DNA of 64,000 nucleotides, taken from NCBI RefSeq assembly GCF_900116515.1, contig NZ_FPBA01000017.1, positions 62,001 through 126,000 of the forward strand, written 5' to 3'. How positions within the stretch are numbered: the first letter of the stretch is position 1; each line of letters opens with the position of its first letter. This stretch comes from Geodermatophilus amargosae. Its GTDB lineage: Bacteria > Actinomycetota > Actinomycetes > Mycobacteriales > Geodermatophilaceae. The notes below the pieces were generated by a model, which made no database searches, was not told where the DNA came from, and was given only the letters and a program-made list of their open reading frames with translations. The position numbers and the translations under genes are program-made. Positions 33,523 to 41,917 of this stretch are shown in pieces.

Positions 33523-34257
33523 GTGGACCTGGACCCGGAACTGATGCCGGTGCTCAGTGGACGCCGCGAGCTGGTCGCCTGGCTGGTCCTCGGCTTCCTC
33601 GTGGCCTTCCTCGTCACACGCTTCGTCACGCACGCCATCCGCACCGGCCGGGGGCCGTTCCGGGACGCGAGCGTCGGCGGGGTGCACGTGCACCACGAGG
33701 TGTACGGCATCTTCCTGCTGCTGGGCACCGGCACGGCCGAGTTCGCCTGGCGTCCGGACGGCGCGGGCGGCGCCCTGCTCGCCGTGCTGTTCGGGACCGG
33801 CGCGGCGCTGACCCTCGACGAGTTCGCGCTGTGGCTGCACCTGGAGGACGTGTACTGGTCGCGCGAGGGCCGCAGCTCGGTGGACGCGGTGCTGATCGCG
33901 CTGGTGGTCGGGGTGATGCTGCTGATCGGCGCCAACCCGTTCGACGCCGACGGGGCACGGGGCGAGGGCTTCCTCGCGCTGACGCTGCTGGTCCACGTCG
34001 CCGCCGCCCTCGTGGCCGTCCTCAAGGGCCGGGTGGTGCTCGGCGTCGTGGGGGTGTTCGTCCCGTTCGTGGCCCTCGTGGCCGCGGTGCGGCTGGCCCG
34101 GCCGGGCTCGCCGTGGGCGCGGCGGCGCTATCCGGAAGGCAGCGCGCGCCGCGCCCGTTCGCTACGCCGCTTTCCCCCGGGGCGCCGCAACCGCTGGGAC
34201 GGGCTGGTCGACCTGTTCGCCGCCGTCCCGCGGCCCGCGCCCACCACCGCCCGGTGA
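33523..34257 (+). CDS. Integral membrane protein of unknown function with His/Glu-rich core
   Basis: Protein of 244 residues with about six membrane segments (for example ELVAWLVLGFLVAFLVTRFV, EVYGIFLLLGTGTAEFAW, VLIALVVGVMLLIGA). Conserved-looking polar residues occur between them: GGVHVHHEVYGI and LTLDEFALWLHLEDVYW, which could bind a metal or form a di-acid site. The Arg-rich C terminus is probably cytoplasmic. The GTG at 33523 has GAGGAGG upstream. I do not recognise the family. It is divergent from the antiporter and converges with the BBE oxidase, 12 nt apart. Confidence 0.75.
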   Translation: MDLDPELMPVLSGRRELVAWLVLGFLVAFLVTRFVTHAIRTGRGPFRDASVGGVHVHHEVYGIFLLLGTGTAEFAWRPDGAGGALLAVLFGTGAALTLDEFALWLHLEDVYWSREGRSSVDAVLIALVVGVMLLIGANPFDADGARGEGFLALTLLVHVAAALVAVLKGRVVLGVVGVFVPFVALVAAVRLARPGSPWARRRYPEGSARRARSLRRFPPGRRNRWDGLVDLFAAVPRPAPTTAR

Positions 34258-34269
34258 CGGTGCACCCGG

Positions 34270-35871
34270 TCAGCGGCCCGGCGGGCGGACCGACTGGGCG
34301 TGGTGGAACTGGTCTGTGGGGTCCCACCGGCCCTTGACCTCCTGCAGGCGGCGGTAGTTCGGCCCGAAGTACAGGGTCGGCCAGTCCCGCAGGTCGACGT
34401 CGGGGTAGTTGACGTAGCAGCCGTCGGTGACGTCGTCGCGCGCCGGCTCCCCGCCGGTGTCGGCGTACACCGAGGCGTAGCAGCGGCGGATCCAGCCGAG
34501 GTGCAGCTCGTCCTCGGCGGGGTCTGTCCAGTAGGTCTGGTACTGCAGCTTCATGATCGACGACCGCTGCGACACCGCCGTGTCGCCGCTCGCGACGGCG
34601 TTGATCCGCCCGCCGTACGTGTCCACCTGCACCAGCGCCTGCGGGTTTCGGTAGGAGGCGTCGGTCAGCGCGGCGTGGAGGGCCGCGACGTGCCGGTCGG
34701 GGAACGGCCGGCGCATGTAGGCCGACTTGTACTTGCCCCGCTGGTTGGGGCCCGAGCCGTTGAGCGTCTGGGTCGCCTGCAGCCACGGCATCGTGCGCCG
34801 CGTGGTGGTGGGCAGCGCGGCCGCGGGCATGCCGTCGTCGAGCGCGCCGAGGAACCCGTCGAGCAGCGCGGGGTCCTCGCCGGAGGCCTGGGTGAGCAGC
34901 GTGACCGTACCGGCGGAGACGTGGGAGAGCTTGAGCAGCCCGAACAGCCGGCGGCCGGGGCTGTCGGGCCCGCTGTTGGCGGCCAGCCAGCCGCCGTAGT
35001 TGCGCAGCAGGGTGGCGAAGGACGCCGCGTCGAGGGCGCTCCACTGCCACGTGGTGGTGGCCAGCTGGACGGTCGGCGGCGGTGCCGGCAGGTCGCGGAA
35101 GGTGTAGGCGACGACGACGCCGAAGGTGCCGCCCCCGCCGCCGGTGTGCGCCCAGAACAGGTCCCCGGTCAGGGGATCACCCCGGCGCGCGGTCACCACC
35201 CGCACCGACCGGTCGGCGTCGACGACCACCACGTCGAGGGCGGACAGGTGGTCGACGGTCAGGCCGTGCTCGCGCGACATCAGCCCGTAGCCCCCGCCCA
35301 CGACGTGGCCGCCCAGGCCCACCGAGTAGCAGGAGCCCGCGGGCAGCGTCACGCCGTGGCTCTTGTAGAGCAGCTCGTAGACGTCCCAGTTCGTGCACCC
35401 GCTCTCCAGCCGGATGCCGCCGTCGGGGGTCCGGGTGACCGCCCGCATCCCCGAGACGTCGAGGACCACCCCGCCGGGGTTGTCGGTCACGAAGCCCTCG
35501 TAGCAGTGCCCGCCCGCGCGCACGGTGACCCGCCGGCCCGCGGCGACCGCGGCACGGACCGCCGCCACGCACTGGTCCTGGGTGGTCACCACGACCACCG
35601 CCGCGGGCGTGCCGGTGAACCGCTGGTTGAACCCCGTCACCAGCGCCGGGTAGCGCGGGTCGCCGGGGAGCACCTCGGCCGCCGGGACCGGGCTGTCGCC
35701 CGTCGCGTACGGCGGCCGGGCCGCGGCGGGCCGCGGCGGCGCGGCGACCGTCGCGACCGCGACGCCGGCGGCCGCCGTCCCGGACCCGACGAGGAACCCG
35801 CGCCGGGACAGCCGCCCGCTCCGCCCACTGCGTCCCTCGGTGTGGCCACTGGTCTCTCGCACGCTCGTCAC
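34270..35871 (-). CDS. Tat-exported berberine-bridge-type FAD oxidoreductase
   Basis: FAD-linked oxidase (FAD_binding_4 plus BBE domains), 533 residues. The twin-arginine signal SRRGFLVGSG (residues 22-31) and Ala-rich h-region point to export folded with cofactor. Bicovalent flavin attachment is likely: His122 in RAGGHCYEGF and Cys181 in AGSCYSVGLGGH, a combination known from GOOX and BBE enzymes. The C-terminal BBE segment CYVNYPDVDL and YFGPNYRRLQEVKGRWDP is intact. It probably oxidises a sugar, oligosaccharide, alkaloid or polyketide outside the membrane with O2. SARP box C is in its promoter, divergent from the SARP gene. Confidence 0.92.
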   Translation of the reverse strand: MTSVRETSGHTEGRSGRSGRLSRRGFLVGSGTAAAGVAVATVAAPPRPAAARPPYATGDSPVPAAEVLPGDPRYPALVTGFNQRFTGTPAAVVVVTTQDQCVAAVRAAVAAGRRVTVRAGGHCYEGFVTDNPGGVVLDVSGMRAVTRTPDGGIRLESGCTNWDVYELLYKSHGVTLPAGSCYSVGLGGHVVGGGYGLMSREHGLTVDHLSALDVVVVDADRSVRVVTARRGDPLTGDLFWAHTGGGGGTFGVVVAYTFRDLPAPPPTVQLATTTWQWSALDAASFATLLRNYGGWLAANSGPDSPGRRLFGLLKLSHVSAGTVTLLTQASGEDPALLDGFLGALDDGMPAAALPTTTRRTMPWLQATQTLNGSGPNQRGKYKSAYMRRPFPDRHVAALHAALTDASYRNPQALVQVDTYGGRINAVASGDTAVSQRSSIMKLQYQTYWTDPAEDELHLGWIRRCYASVYADTGGEPARDDVTDGCYVNYPDVDLRDWPTLYFGPNYRRLQEVKGRWDPTDQFHHAQSVRPPGR

Positions 35872-35918
35872 GAGCTCCCCCTGGACTCGGGCCCCACGGT
35901 GGGGCGGCCGGTCGGGCG

Positions 35919-35952
35919 ACCCTGCGGCCGGCCGCTCCAAACGCGCTCCAAC
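35919..35952 (-). promoter_or_regulatory. SARP box C plus -10 hexamer (BBE oxidase promoter)
   Basis: On the minus strand: GTTGGAGCGCG (35952-35942) and TTTGGAGCGGC (35941-35931), then CAGGGT (35924-35919). It sits in the 256-bp gap between the oxidase and the SARP gene; nothing similar faces the SARP gene itself. Boxes B and C share extra identity, both reading AGGGTCGC at the hexamer. Confidence 0.75.
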
Positions 35953-36127
35953 CCGGGGACGGAGCGTGGCCGGAACCCCCTACCGGAGCGCGGTCAGGTG
36001 CGGTACGCAGTGGTCCGACGCTGCAGCGTCATCGACGGTGGCCGCGCGCGCTGGCGCAGCGGCTCCCCGGCCGGGGAGCCGGACCCCGTCGTCGCGGGCA
36101 CGGGGGTGGCACGCGAGGGGGACCATC

Positions 36128-39052
36128 GTGGACGGCGACGCCCCGGCCGACCTGCTGTCCTTCCGGGACCTCGGCCCGCTCGAGGTCCACCGCGCCGGGA
36201 CCCCGGTCGCCCTCGGCGGCGCCCGCCTTGCCGCGGCGCTGTCGCTGCTGCTGGTCAGCGCGGACCGGCAGGTCAGCGTCGACGCCCTGACCGAGGCCAT
36301 GTGGGGCGAGCAGTCCCCGGCCCGCTCGCCCTCGACGCTGGACTCGCACATCTGGCGGCTGCGCAAGGCGCTCGAACCGGCCCGGCGGCCGGGTTCCCCC
36401 TCGGCGGTCCTGGTGCGCGAGCCGGGCGGCTACCGGCTGGTCGCCGACCCCGCGACCATCGACTCCCGGCGGTTCGCCGTGCTCGCCGGCGAGGCGCGGG
36501 AGCTGCTCGGCGCCGGCCGTCCGCACGAGGCCGGCCGGGCCGCGGAGCGGGCGCTGGCGCTGTGGCGCGGGCGGCCCTACGCGACGGTGGCCGACGAGCC
36601 CTGGGCCACCGCCGCCGTCGCCCGGCTGGAGGAGCTGCGCGACCAGCTGCGCGAGCTGCTGGCCGAGGCGCTGCTGGCCGACGGCGCCCCGGAGCGGGCG
36701 CTGCTCGAGGTGAGCGCGGCCGTGGCCGAGACGCCGTTGCGGGAGCGGTTGTGGAGCCTGCGGATGCTGGCCCAGCACCGCCTGGGCCGGCCGGAGGAGG
36801 CGCTGCGCAGCTACCGGCAGGTCCGCGCGGTGCTGCGCGACGAGCTGGGGCTGGAGCCGGGGCCGGAGCTGCGCGAGCTGCACGGCCGGTTGCTGGCCGA
36901 GGACCCGACGCTGGCCGGTCCGCCGGCGCCGGCACGGCCCGCGCCGCCCGTGCCGTCCCCGCGGGCCGGCGGCCGGGAGCAGGGAGCCGCCCCGCGACCG
37001 GTGCACCTGCCCCACCGCACCGCGTCCCTGGTGGGGCGCGGGCAGGAGCTGGCCGAGCTGACCGGCCTGGTGACGCGGTCCCGGCTGGTCAGCCTGGTCG
37101 GGGCGGCCGGGTGCGGGAAGACCCGCCTGGCCATCGAGGTCGCGCGCACGGTCGCGGACCGGTTCCCCGACGGCGTCTGGTTCGTCGACCTCACCGCGGC
37201 CGGGGACGCCGTCACCGTCCTGTCCACCGTGGTGTCCGCGCTGGGGTTCGCCCCCGCCGACACCGACCGGCCCGCGGAGGGGCTGCGCGACCACCTGCGC
37301 GACCGGCGCGCACTGCTCGTGCTCGACAACTGCGAGCAGGTCCTCGACCCGGTGGCCGACCTGGTCGACGACTGGTTCTCCGGCGCCACCCCGCTCGCCG
37401 TGCTGGCCACCAGCCGCGAACCGCTCCAGGTCGACGGCGAGCGGCTGCACCGGCTCGGCCCGCTGCCCCTCCCCGAGGGGGACGACGACGTCACCGCCTC
37501 CCCCGCGGTCGCCCTGCTCCTGGACCGGCTGGCCGACGCCGGCGCCGACCGGGAGGACCTGGGCCTGCTCAGCGCGGTGGTGCGGATCGCCACCGCCGTC
37601 GACGGCGTGCCGCTGGCCCTGGAGCTCGCGGCGGCGCGCGCCCGGGCGTTCAGCCTGGACGAGATCGCCCACCAGGTCACCGCCGACCCGAGCTCGCTGG
37701 CGCGGACCGGGCGCGGCAGCGACCACCACCGCACCGTGCGCGCCGCCATCGAGCAGAGCTACGCGCTGCTGCCCGCCGACGAGGCGGAGCTGCACCGTGC
37801 CGCCTCGGTCCTGCCCGGCCCGTTCACCGTGGCCGCCGCCGGCGCCGTCCTCGGCGGTCCGGGCGCGGGACCCCGGTCCGGCACGGTCACCGCCGACCTG
37901 GTCGCCCGCCTGGTCCACCACTCGCTGCTGGCCCCGCTGGGGCCGGCGCGGCCGGGCGGCCCCTCGCTCTTCGCCCAGCAGGCCACCGTGCGCGGACACG
38001 CGGCGCACGCGGCCGGCGCGGACACCCCCGCACTGCGCCGCCGGCGGGACGAGTGGACGACCGCGCTGACCCTCGCCAAGCCGCCCCTGGGCAGCGTGGC
38101 GGAGAGCGCGTGGTTCGACGCCCTCGACGACGACCTGCCCACGCTGCGCGCGACGCTGCAGAACCTGCTCGTGGAGGCGCCCACGGCCGAGGGCGTGCGG
38201 CTCGCCGGCCGGCTGGGCACGTTCTGGCACTTCCGCAGCAAGACCATCGAGGGCCGCACCTGGGCCGAGCGGGCGCTGGGGGCCGAGCACCTGGCCGACC
38301 CGTTGTCGGCGGCGCTGGTGCGGCTCACCCTCGCCCACCACCTCTCCTCCGGCGGCCAGGACGACCTCGCCGCCGTGCACCTCACCGTCGCCTCGGAACT
38401 GCTCGACGGCACAGGGCACGCGCACTCGCGCACCGTGGCCGAGGTCCAGACGCTGCTGGCCCACTCCCTGGTGGTGGCCGGGGCGCTGGAGCAGGCCCGT
38501 GTCGTCGCCGGCTCCGTGGCGGCGGCGGCGCGGGCGGCCGGCGGGGACGCGGACCTCTCCCTGCTCGCCGAGACCTGCGCCGCCCTGGTCGACAGCGGCG
38601 CCGGAGTCCTCCCCGGCGCCCGGCTGAGGACCCTGCACGAGAGGGCGCTGGAGCTGGGCAACGTGCACGTGGCCCTGCTGGTGGCCGGGATGGCCGTCGT
38701 GTCCGCCATCCGCTCCGGCGACGCGGCGACGGCCCTGTCCTGGTCCGACCGGATGATCGGCCACCGCCTGGTGCTGGGCACCTCCGACGGGCCGGTCGCC
38801 TTCGAGCTGCGGGGCGTCGCCACGGCGATGGCCGGCCGGCCGCAGGAGGCTGTCCGGCTGTTCGCCGCGGCCCGCACGCAGGCGCTGCGCAACGGCCTGC
38901 GCTGGCCCGCCTTCGAGGCGACACCGGACGTCCTGCGGGACGTCACCGCCGCGCTCGACCCGGGCGCCGCGGAGCGGGCGCGCACCGACGGCGCCCGGCT
39001 CACCCTGGCCGACGTCGTCGACCCGACCGGCGCCGTCCCCACGTCCGCCTGA
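36128..39052 (+). CDS. AfsR-like SARP transcriptional activator with NB-ARC-type ATPase
   Basis: Regulator of 974 residues. Domains: OmpR-type winged helix (about 10-105, LDSHIWRLRKALEP, EPGGYRLVADP), bacterial transcriptional activator (BTAD) domain (about 110-255, ending LGLEPGPELRELHGRLL), a P-loop ATPase (GAAGCGKT at 325-332, Walker B LLVLDNCEQVLDP near 400) and a C-terminal helical, TPR-like sensor region. SARPs activate clusters by binding 11-bp-period direct repeats. Five such sites in adjacent promoters make this gene their obvious regulator. The GTG at 36128 follows GAGGGGGA. It ends 7 nt from the convergent ligase stop. Confidence 0.93.
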   Translation: MDGDAPADLLSFRDLGPLEVHRAGTPVALGGARLAAALSLLLVSADRQVSVDALTEAMWGEQSPARSPSTLDSHIWRLRKALEPARRPGSPSAVLVREPGGYRLVADPATIDSRRFAVLAGEARELLGAGRPHEAGRAAERALALWRGRPYATVADEPWATAAVARLEELRDQLRELLAEALLADGAPERALLEVSAAVAETPLRERLWSLRMLAQHRLGRPEEALRSYRQVRAVLRDELGLEPGPELRELHGRLLAEDPTLAGPPAPARPAPPVPSPRAGGREQGAAPRPVHLPHRTASLVGRGQELAELTGLVTRSRLVSLVGAAGCGKTRLAIEVARTVADRFPDGVWFVDLTAAGDAVTVLSTVVSALGFAPADTDRPAEGLRDHLRDRRALLVLDNCEQVLDPVADLVDDWFSGATPLAVLATSREPLQVDGERLHRLGPLPLPEGDDDVTASPAVALLLDRLADAGADREDLGLLSAVVRIATAVDGVPLALELAAARARAFSLDEIAHQVTADPSSLARTGRGSDHHRTVRAAIEQSYALLPADEAELHRAASVLPGPFTVAAAGAVLGGPGAGPRSGTVTADLVARLVHHSLLAPLGPARPGGPSLFAQQATVRGHAAHAAGADTPALRRRRDEWTTALTLAKPPLGSVAESAWFDALDDDLPTLRATLQNLLVEAPTAEGVRLAGRLGTFWHFRSKTIEGRTWAERALGAEHLADPLSAALVRLTLAHHLSSGGQDDLAAVHLTVASELLDGTGHAHSRTVAEVQTLLAHSLVVAGALEQARVVAGSVAAAARAAGGDADLSLLAETCAALVDSGAGVLPGARLRTLHERALELGNVHVALLVAGMAVVSAIRSGDAATALSWSDRMIGHRLVLGTSDGPVAFELRGVATAMAGRPQEAVRLFAAARTQALRNGLRWPAFEATPDVLRDVTAALDPGAAERARTDGARLTLADVVDPTGAVPTSA

Positions 39053-39059
39053 CCCCGTC

Positions 39060-40541
39060 TCAGGCGGGGACGCCGGCGACGGCGGCCGCCGCCCGGACGG
39101 CCGCCCGGTCGGGCTTGCCCTGCTCGGTGAGCGGCACCCGGTCGACCGGGAGCACCTGGACCGACGCTGCGACCTCCCGGCCGTGCTCGGCGGTGACCGC
39201 CGCCCGGACGGACGCGACGTCCACCTCACCGCCCGGCCAGGCCTCCGCGGCCACGACGCGCACGCCGCGTCCGGAGTCGGGGACGACGACGGCGTAGCGC
39301 ACCGACGGCAGACGGCACACCGTCTCCTGCAGGTCGACCGGCAGCACCGTCCCGGGCCCGGCCGTGTCCGTGACGCGGCCGAGCACGCGCAGCATCCCCT
39401 CGTCTCCGAGGTAGCCCAGGTCGCCGGTGCGGTACCAGCCGTCGACGAAGGCCGCGGCCTCCGCGTCCGGCCGGTTCCGGTAGCCCTCCGCCATCCCCGG
39501 CGACCGCACCTCCACCGCGCCGGCCCGCAGGTCGGTCGTCCCGTCGGACCGGCGGAACCGGACCTGCACCCCCGGCAGGACGTGTCCCGCGCAGGAGAAG
39601 CGGGACGGCCGGTCGTGCTCGGCCGGCGAGAGCGCGCTGACGATGCCGACCTCGCTGGCGCCGTAGGTGTGGGCGACCACCGGGCCCAGCCGCGCGCGGG
39701 CGCGGGCCCGCAGCACCGGCGGGGCCAGCGCGCCGACGTGGGTGAGCGTCCGCAGCGAGCCGAGGTCGTACCGCGCCACCTCGGGGGAGTCCATCAGGTC
39801 GAACAGCTGCGGCTCGACGAGGAACAGGTCGGTGACGCGCTCGTCCTCGACGGCCGCCAGCGTGGCCGCCGCGTCGTAGGAGTCCTGCAGCACGACGGTG
39901 CCGCCGCCGAGCAGGGTCTGGTCGACCAGCACCTGGGTGAGGTGGGCCAGCGAGCCGTTGGCCAGCTGCCGGCGGTCGGGGCGCGCCGGGCCCGCGACCA
40001 TCGCGGTGTAGGTGGCGAAGTCGCGCCGGCTGCCCTTGGGCACACCGGTGGTGCCGCCGGAGGGGACGACCACCGCGAGGTCGGCCGGACGGGCGCGACA
40101 GGGCGGCGGGCGGCCGTCGAGGCCGGCGGCGAGGGCGTCGAGCCGCAGCGCGATCCCGGGGACCGTGCCCACCGCCGCCACCGGTGCCGCGACGTCGTCC
40201 GGGAGCAGGCCGGCCGTCTCCGGGAAGACGACCAGCAGCCGCGGGTCGACCTGGGCGACCAGCCGCGTCCTCCGGTCGAGGTCGGGCGGCGCCGGCAGGA
40301 ACACGCAGCCGGCCCCGGCCAGGTGCGCCCCGTAGCGGACGGCGAGGGCCTCCGGCCGGTTGGGGGCGAAGATCGCGACCAGGTCGCCCGGGCCGACGCC
40401 CAGGGATGCCAGCGCGCGGGCGTGGCGGGAGGCGGCGGCCACGAGCTCGGCCGCCGTGGTGTCGGTGCCCGCGTGCCGCAGGACGGGGCGGCGCCCGTCG
40501 CGCTGCAGCACGGTCACCAGGTCCTGCACGTAGGTGTCCAC
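39060..40541 (-). CDS. ANL-family acyl-CoA ligase (fatty-acid/aryl type)
   Basis: Adenylate-forming enzyme of 493 residues, shorter than the ligase at 3435-5102. P-loop PSGGTTGVPKGS, HTYGASEVG, GWYRTGDLGYLGD and C-terminal Lys in TEQGKPDRAAV are present; the hinge reads LGRVTDT instead of GRxKD. It should activate a carboxylate to acyl-AMP and acyl-CoA. The GTG at 40541 follows GAGGGGA. SARP box D lies upstream. It is divergent from the hydrolase, decarboxylase operon and convergent with the SARP gene, so it is a cluster member rather than part of general fatty-acid metabolism. Confidence 0.88.
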   Translation of the reverse strand: MDTYVQDLVTVLQRDGRRPVLRHAGTDTTAAELVAAASRHARALASLGVGPGDLVAIFAPNRPEALAVRYGAHLAGAGCVFLPAPPDLDRRTRLVAQVDPRLLVVFPETAGLLPDDVAAPVAAVGTVPGIALRLDALAAGLDGRPPPCRARPADLAVVVPSGGTTGVPKGSRRDFATYTAMVAGPARPDRRQLANGSLAHLTQVLVDQTLLGGGTVVLQDSYDAAATLAAVEDERVTDLFLVEPQLFDLMDSPEVARYDLGSLRTLTHVGALAPPVLRARARARLGPVVAHTYGASEVGIVSALSPAEHDRPSRFSCAGHVLPGVQVRFRRSDGTTDLRAGAVEVRSPGMAEGYRNRPDAEAAAFVDGWYRTGDLGYLGDEGMLRVLGRVTDTAGPGTVLPVDLQETVCRLPSVRYAVVVPDSGRGVRVVAAEAWPGGEVDVASVRAAVTAEHGREVAASVQVLPVDRVPLTEQGKPDRAAVRAAAAVAGVPA

Positions 40542-40589
40542 GGTCGTCCCCTCGGGAGGACCGCCCTCCGCCGGGCGGTCGGTGCGGCC

Positions 40590-40623
40590 ACCGTCGCCCT
40601 GCGGACTCCAACGGCGCGCCAGC
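40590..40623 (-). promoter_or_regulatory. SARP box D plus -10 hexamer (ligase promoter)
   Basis: On the minus strand: a degenerate first repeat GCTGGCGCGCC (40623-40613), then GTTGGAGTCCG (40612-40602) and GACGGT (40595-40590) at the standard spacing. The first repeat differs from consensus at two key positions, so binding may be weaker. Confidence 0.6.
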
Positions 40624-40650
40624 CGGCGGACGTGCTCCTCCCCGCTCGCG

Positions 40651-40684
40651 CTTGGAGCCGCGTTGGAGCCGGCGTCGGGACGGT
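40651..40684 (+). promoter_or_regulatory. SARP box E plus -10 hexamer (hydrolase-decarboxylase promoter)
   Basis: CTTGGAGCCGC (40651-40661) and GTTGGAGCCGG (40662-40672), then GACGGT (40679-40684). It is divergent from box D, 27 bp away. The hydrolase start at 40715 is 31 nt after the hexamer, with GGAG at 40705-40708. Confidence 0.78.
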
Positions 40685-40714
40685 GCGGTCCTCCCCCGTC
40701 AATCGGAGACAGAC

Positions 40715-41917
40715 GTGCACGCGTTCTTCAAGGACCCCGACCTCCAGTTCGCCGTCGAGGGCGTCCTCGGTGCCACCTGGTCCCACGCCGCCGACGTCGG
40801 CGAGGTCCTCACCACCGTCGACCGGATCCCGAACGGCGACCGGCGGGCCTGGGTGCAGCAGTGGAGCGCCACTGCCGAGCGGCTGGCCGCCCAGGCGCGG
40901 GCCGCCGAGGACGGGGGGCACCGGCGCACCGCGGCGGCCCGCTGGCTGCGGGCGGCCGGCTACTGGTCCGAGGCGACCGACCACGCCGACGCGACCGGGG
41001 AGTTCACCGAGCTCTGGGAACGGCACCGCGACGCGTGGGACCGCTTCGTCGACCTCACCGACGCCGTCGGCGACGTGGCCGTCGAGCGGCTGTCCGTCCC
41101 CTACGGGGACACCACCCTGCCCGGCTACCTCTTCCGCTCCGGTCCGGCGGACGAGCCGCGCCGCACCCTCGTCTACACCAACGGCAGCGACGGCTCGGTG
41201 GTCGGCGCCTGGACCCGCGGCATCGCCGACGCGCTGGCCCGCGGCTGGAACGCGATGACCTACGACGGCCCCGGGCAGAACGCCGCGCTCGTGCGGCAGG
41301 GCATCCCGTTCCGGCCGGACTGGGAGCACGTGCTCACCCCGGTGGTCGACGCGCTGGTCGCCCGGCCCGACGTCGACCCGGCCCGCATCGCCGTCATGGG
41401 CGTGAGCCAGGGCGGCTACTGGGTGCCGCGGGCACTGGCCACCGAGCACCGGGTGGCGGCGGCGGTCGCCGACCCCGGTGTCGTCGACGTCTCCACCACC
41501 ATGCTCACCCAGCTGCCGCACCGCCTCGTGCGGTTGCTGGACTCCGGCGACCGCGACCGGTTCGACACCGAGATGCGCTGGGCCCTCAAGCTGTCGCCGG
41601 CCACCCGGACGATGCTGCAGTGGCGGATGCGCCCCTACGGCGTCAGCTCGCCGTTCGACTTCTTCACCGCCGCGCGCGCCTACGCCCTCACCGACGAGCA
41701 GCTGGCGGCGATCCGCTGCCCGGTGCTGGTCACCGACCCCGAGCACGAGCAGTTCTGGCCCGGGCAGTCGGCGCAACTGGCCACGAAGCTGACCTGCCCG
41801 GTGACGCTGCTGCGCTTCACCGCGGAGGAGGGCGCCGACACACACTGCGAGCCCACGGCGGTCGCCCTGCGGGGCGAGCGCGTGTTCGACTGGCTCGACG
41901 AGCAGGTGCCGGCGTGA
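40715..41917 (+). CDS. Alpha/beta hydrolase (dihydropseudooxynicotine-hydrolase/FrsA-like)
   Basis: Hydrolase of 400 residues: a helical N-terminal cap domain of about 125 residues, then the alpha/beta core with nucleophile Ser231 in GVSQGGYW, Asp in VLVTDPEHEQFW and His in GADTHCEP. This two-domain layout resembles 2,6-dihydropseudooxynicotine hydrolase and related C-C or ester hydrolases acting on polyketides and beta-diketones. The GTG at 40715 has GGAG upstream. Its stop overlaps the decarboxylase GTG (GTGA), so the two are translationally coupled under SARP box E and probably act in consecutive steps. Confidence 0.88.
   Translation: MHAFFKDPDLQFAVEGVLGATWSHAADVGEVLTTVDRIPNGDRRAWVQQWSATAERLAAQARAAEDGGHRRTAAARWLRAAGYWSEATDHADATGEFTELWERHRDAWDRFVDLTDAVGDVAVERLSVPYGDTTLPGYLFRSGPADEPRRTLVYTNGSDGSVVGAWTRGIADALARGWNAMTYDGPGQNAALVRQGIPFRPDWEHVLTPVVDALVARPDVDPARIAVMGVSQGGYWVPRALATEHRVAAAVADPGVVDVSTTMLTQLPHRLVRLLDSGDRDRFDTEMRWALKLSPATRTMLQWRMRPYGVSSPFDFFTAARAYALTDEQLAAIRCPVLVTDPEHEQFWPGQSAQLATKLTCPVTLLRFTAEEGADTHCEPTAVALRGERVFDWLDEQVPA

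Noticed and set aside
34300..39297. A 1665-codon open frame on the + strand across the BBE oxidase and SARP genes
   Set aside because: It is antisense to the oxidase and out of frame with the SARP gene, is Arg/Gly/Pro/Ala low-complexity sequence with no domain, and arises because high GC makes stop codons rare.
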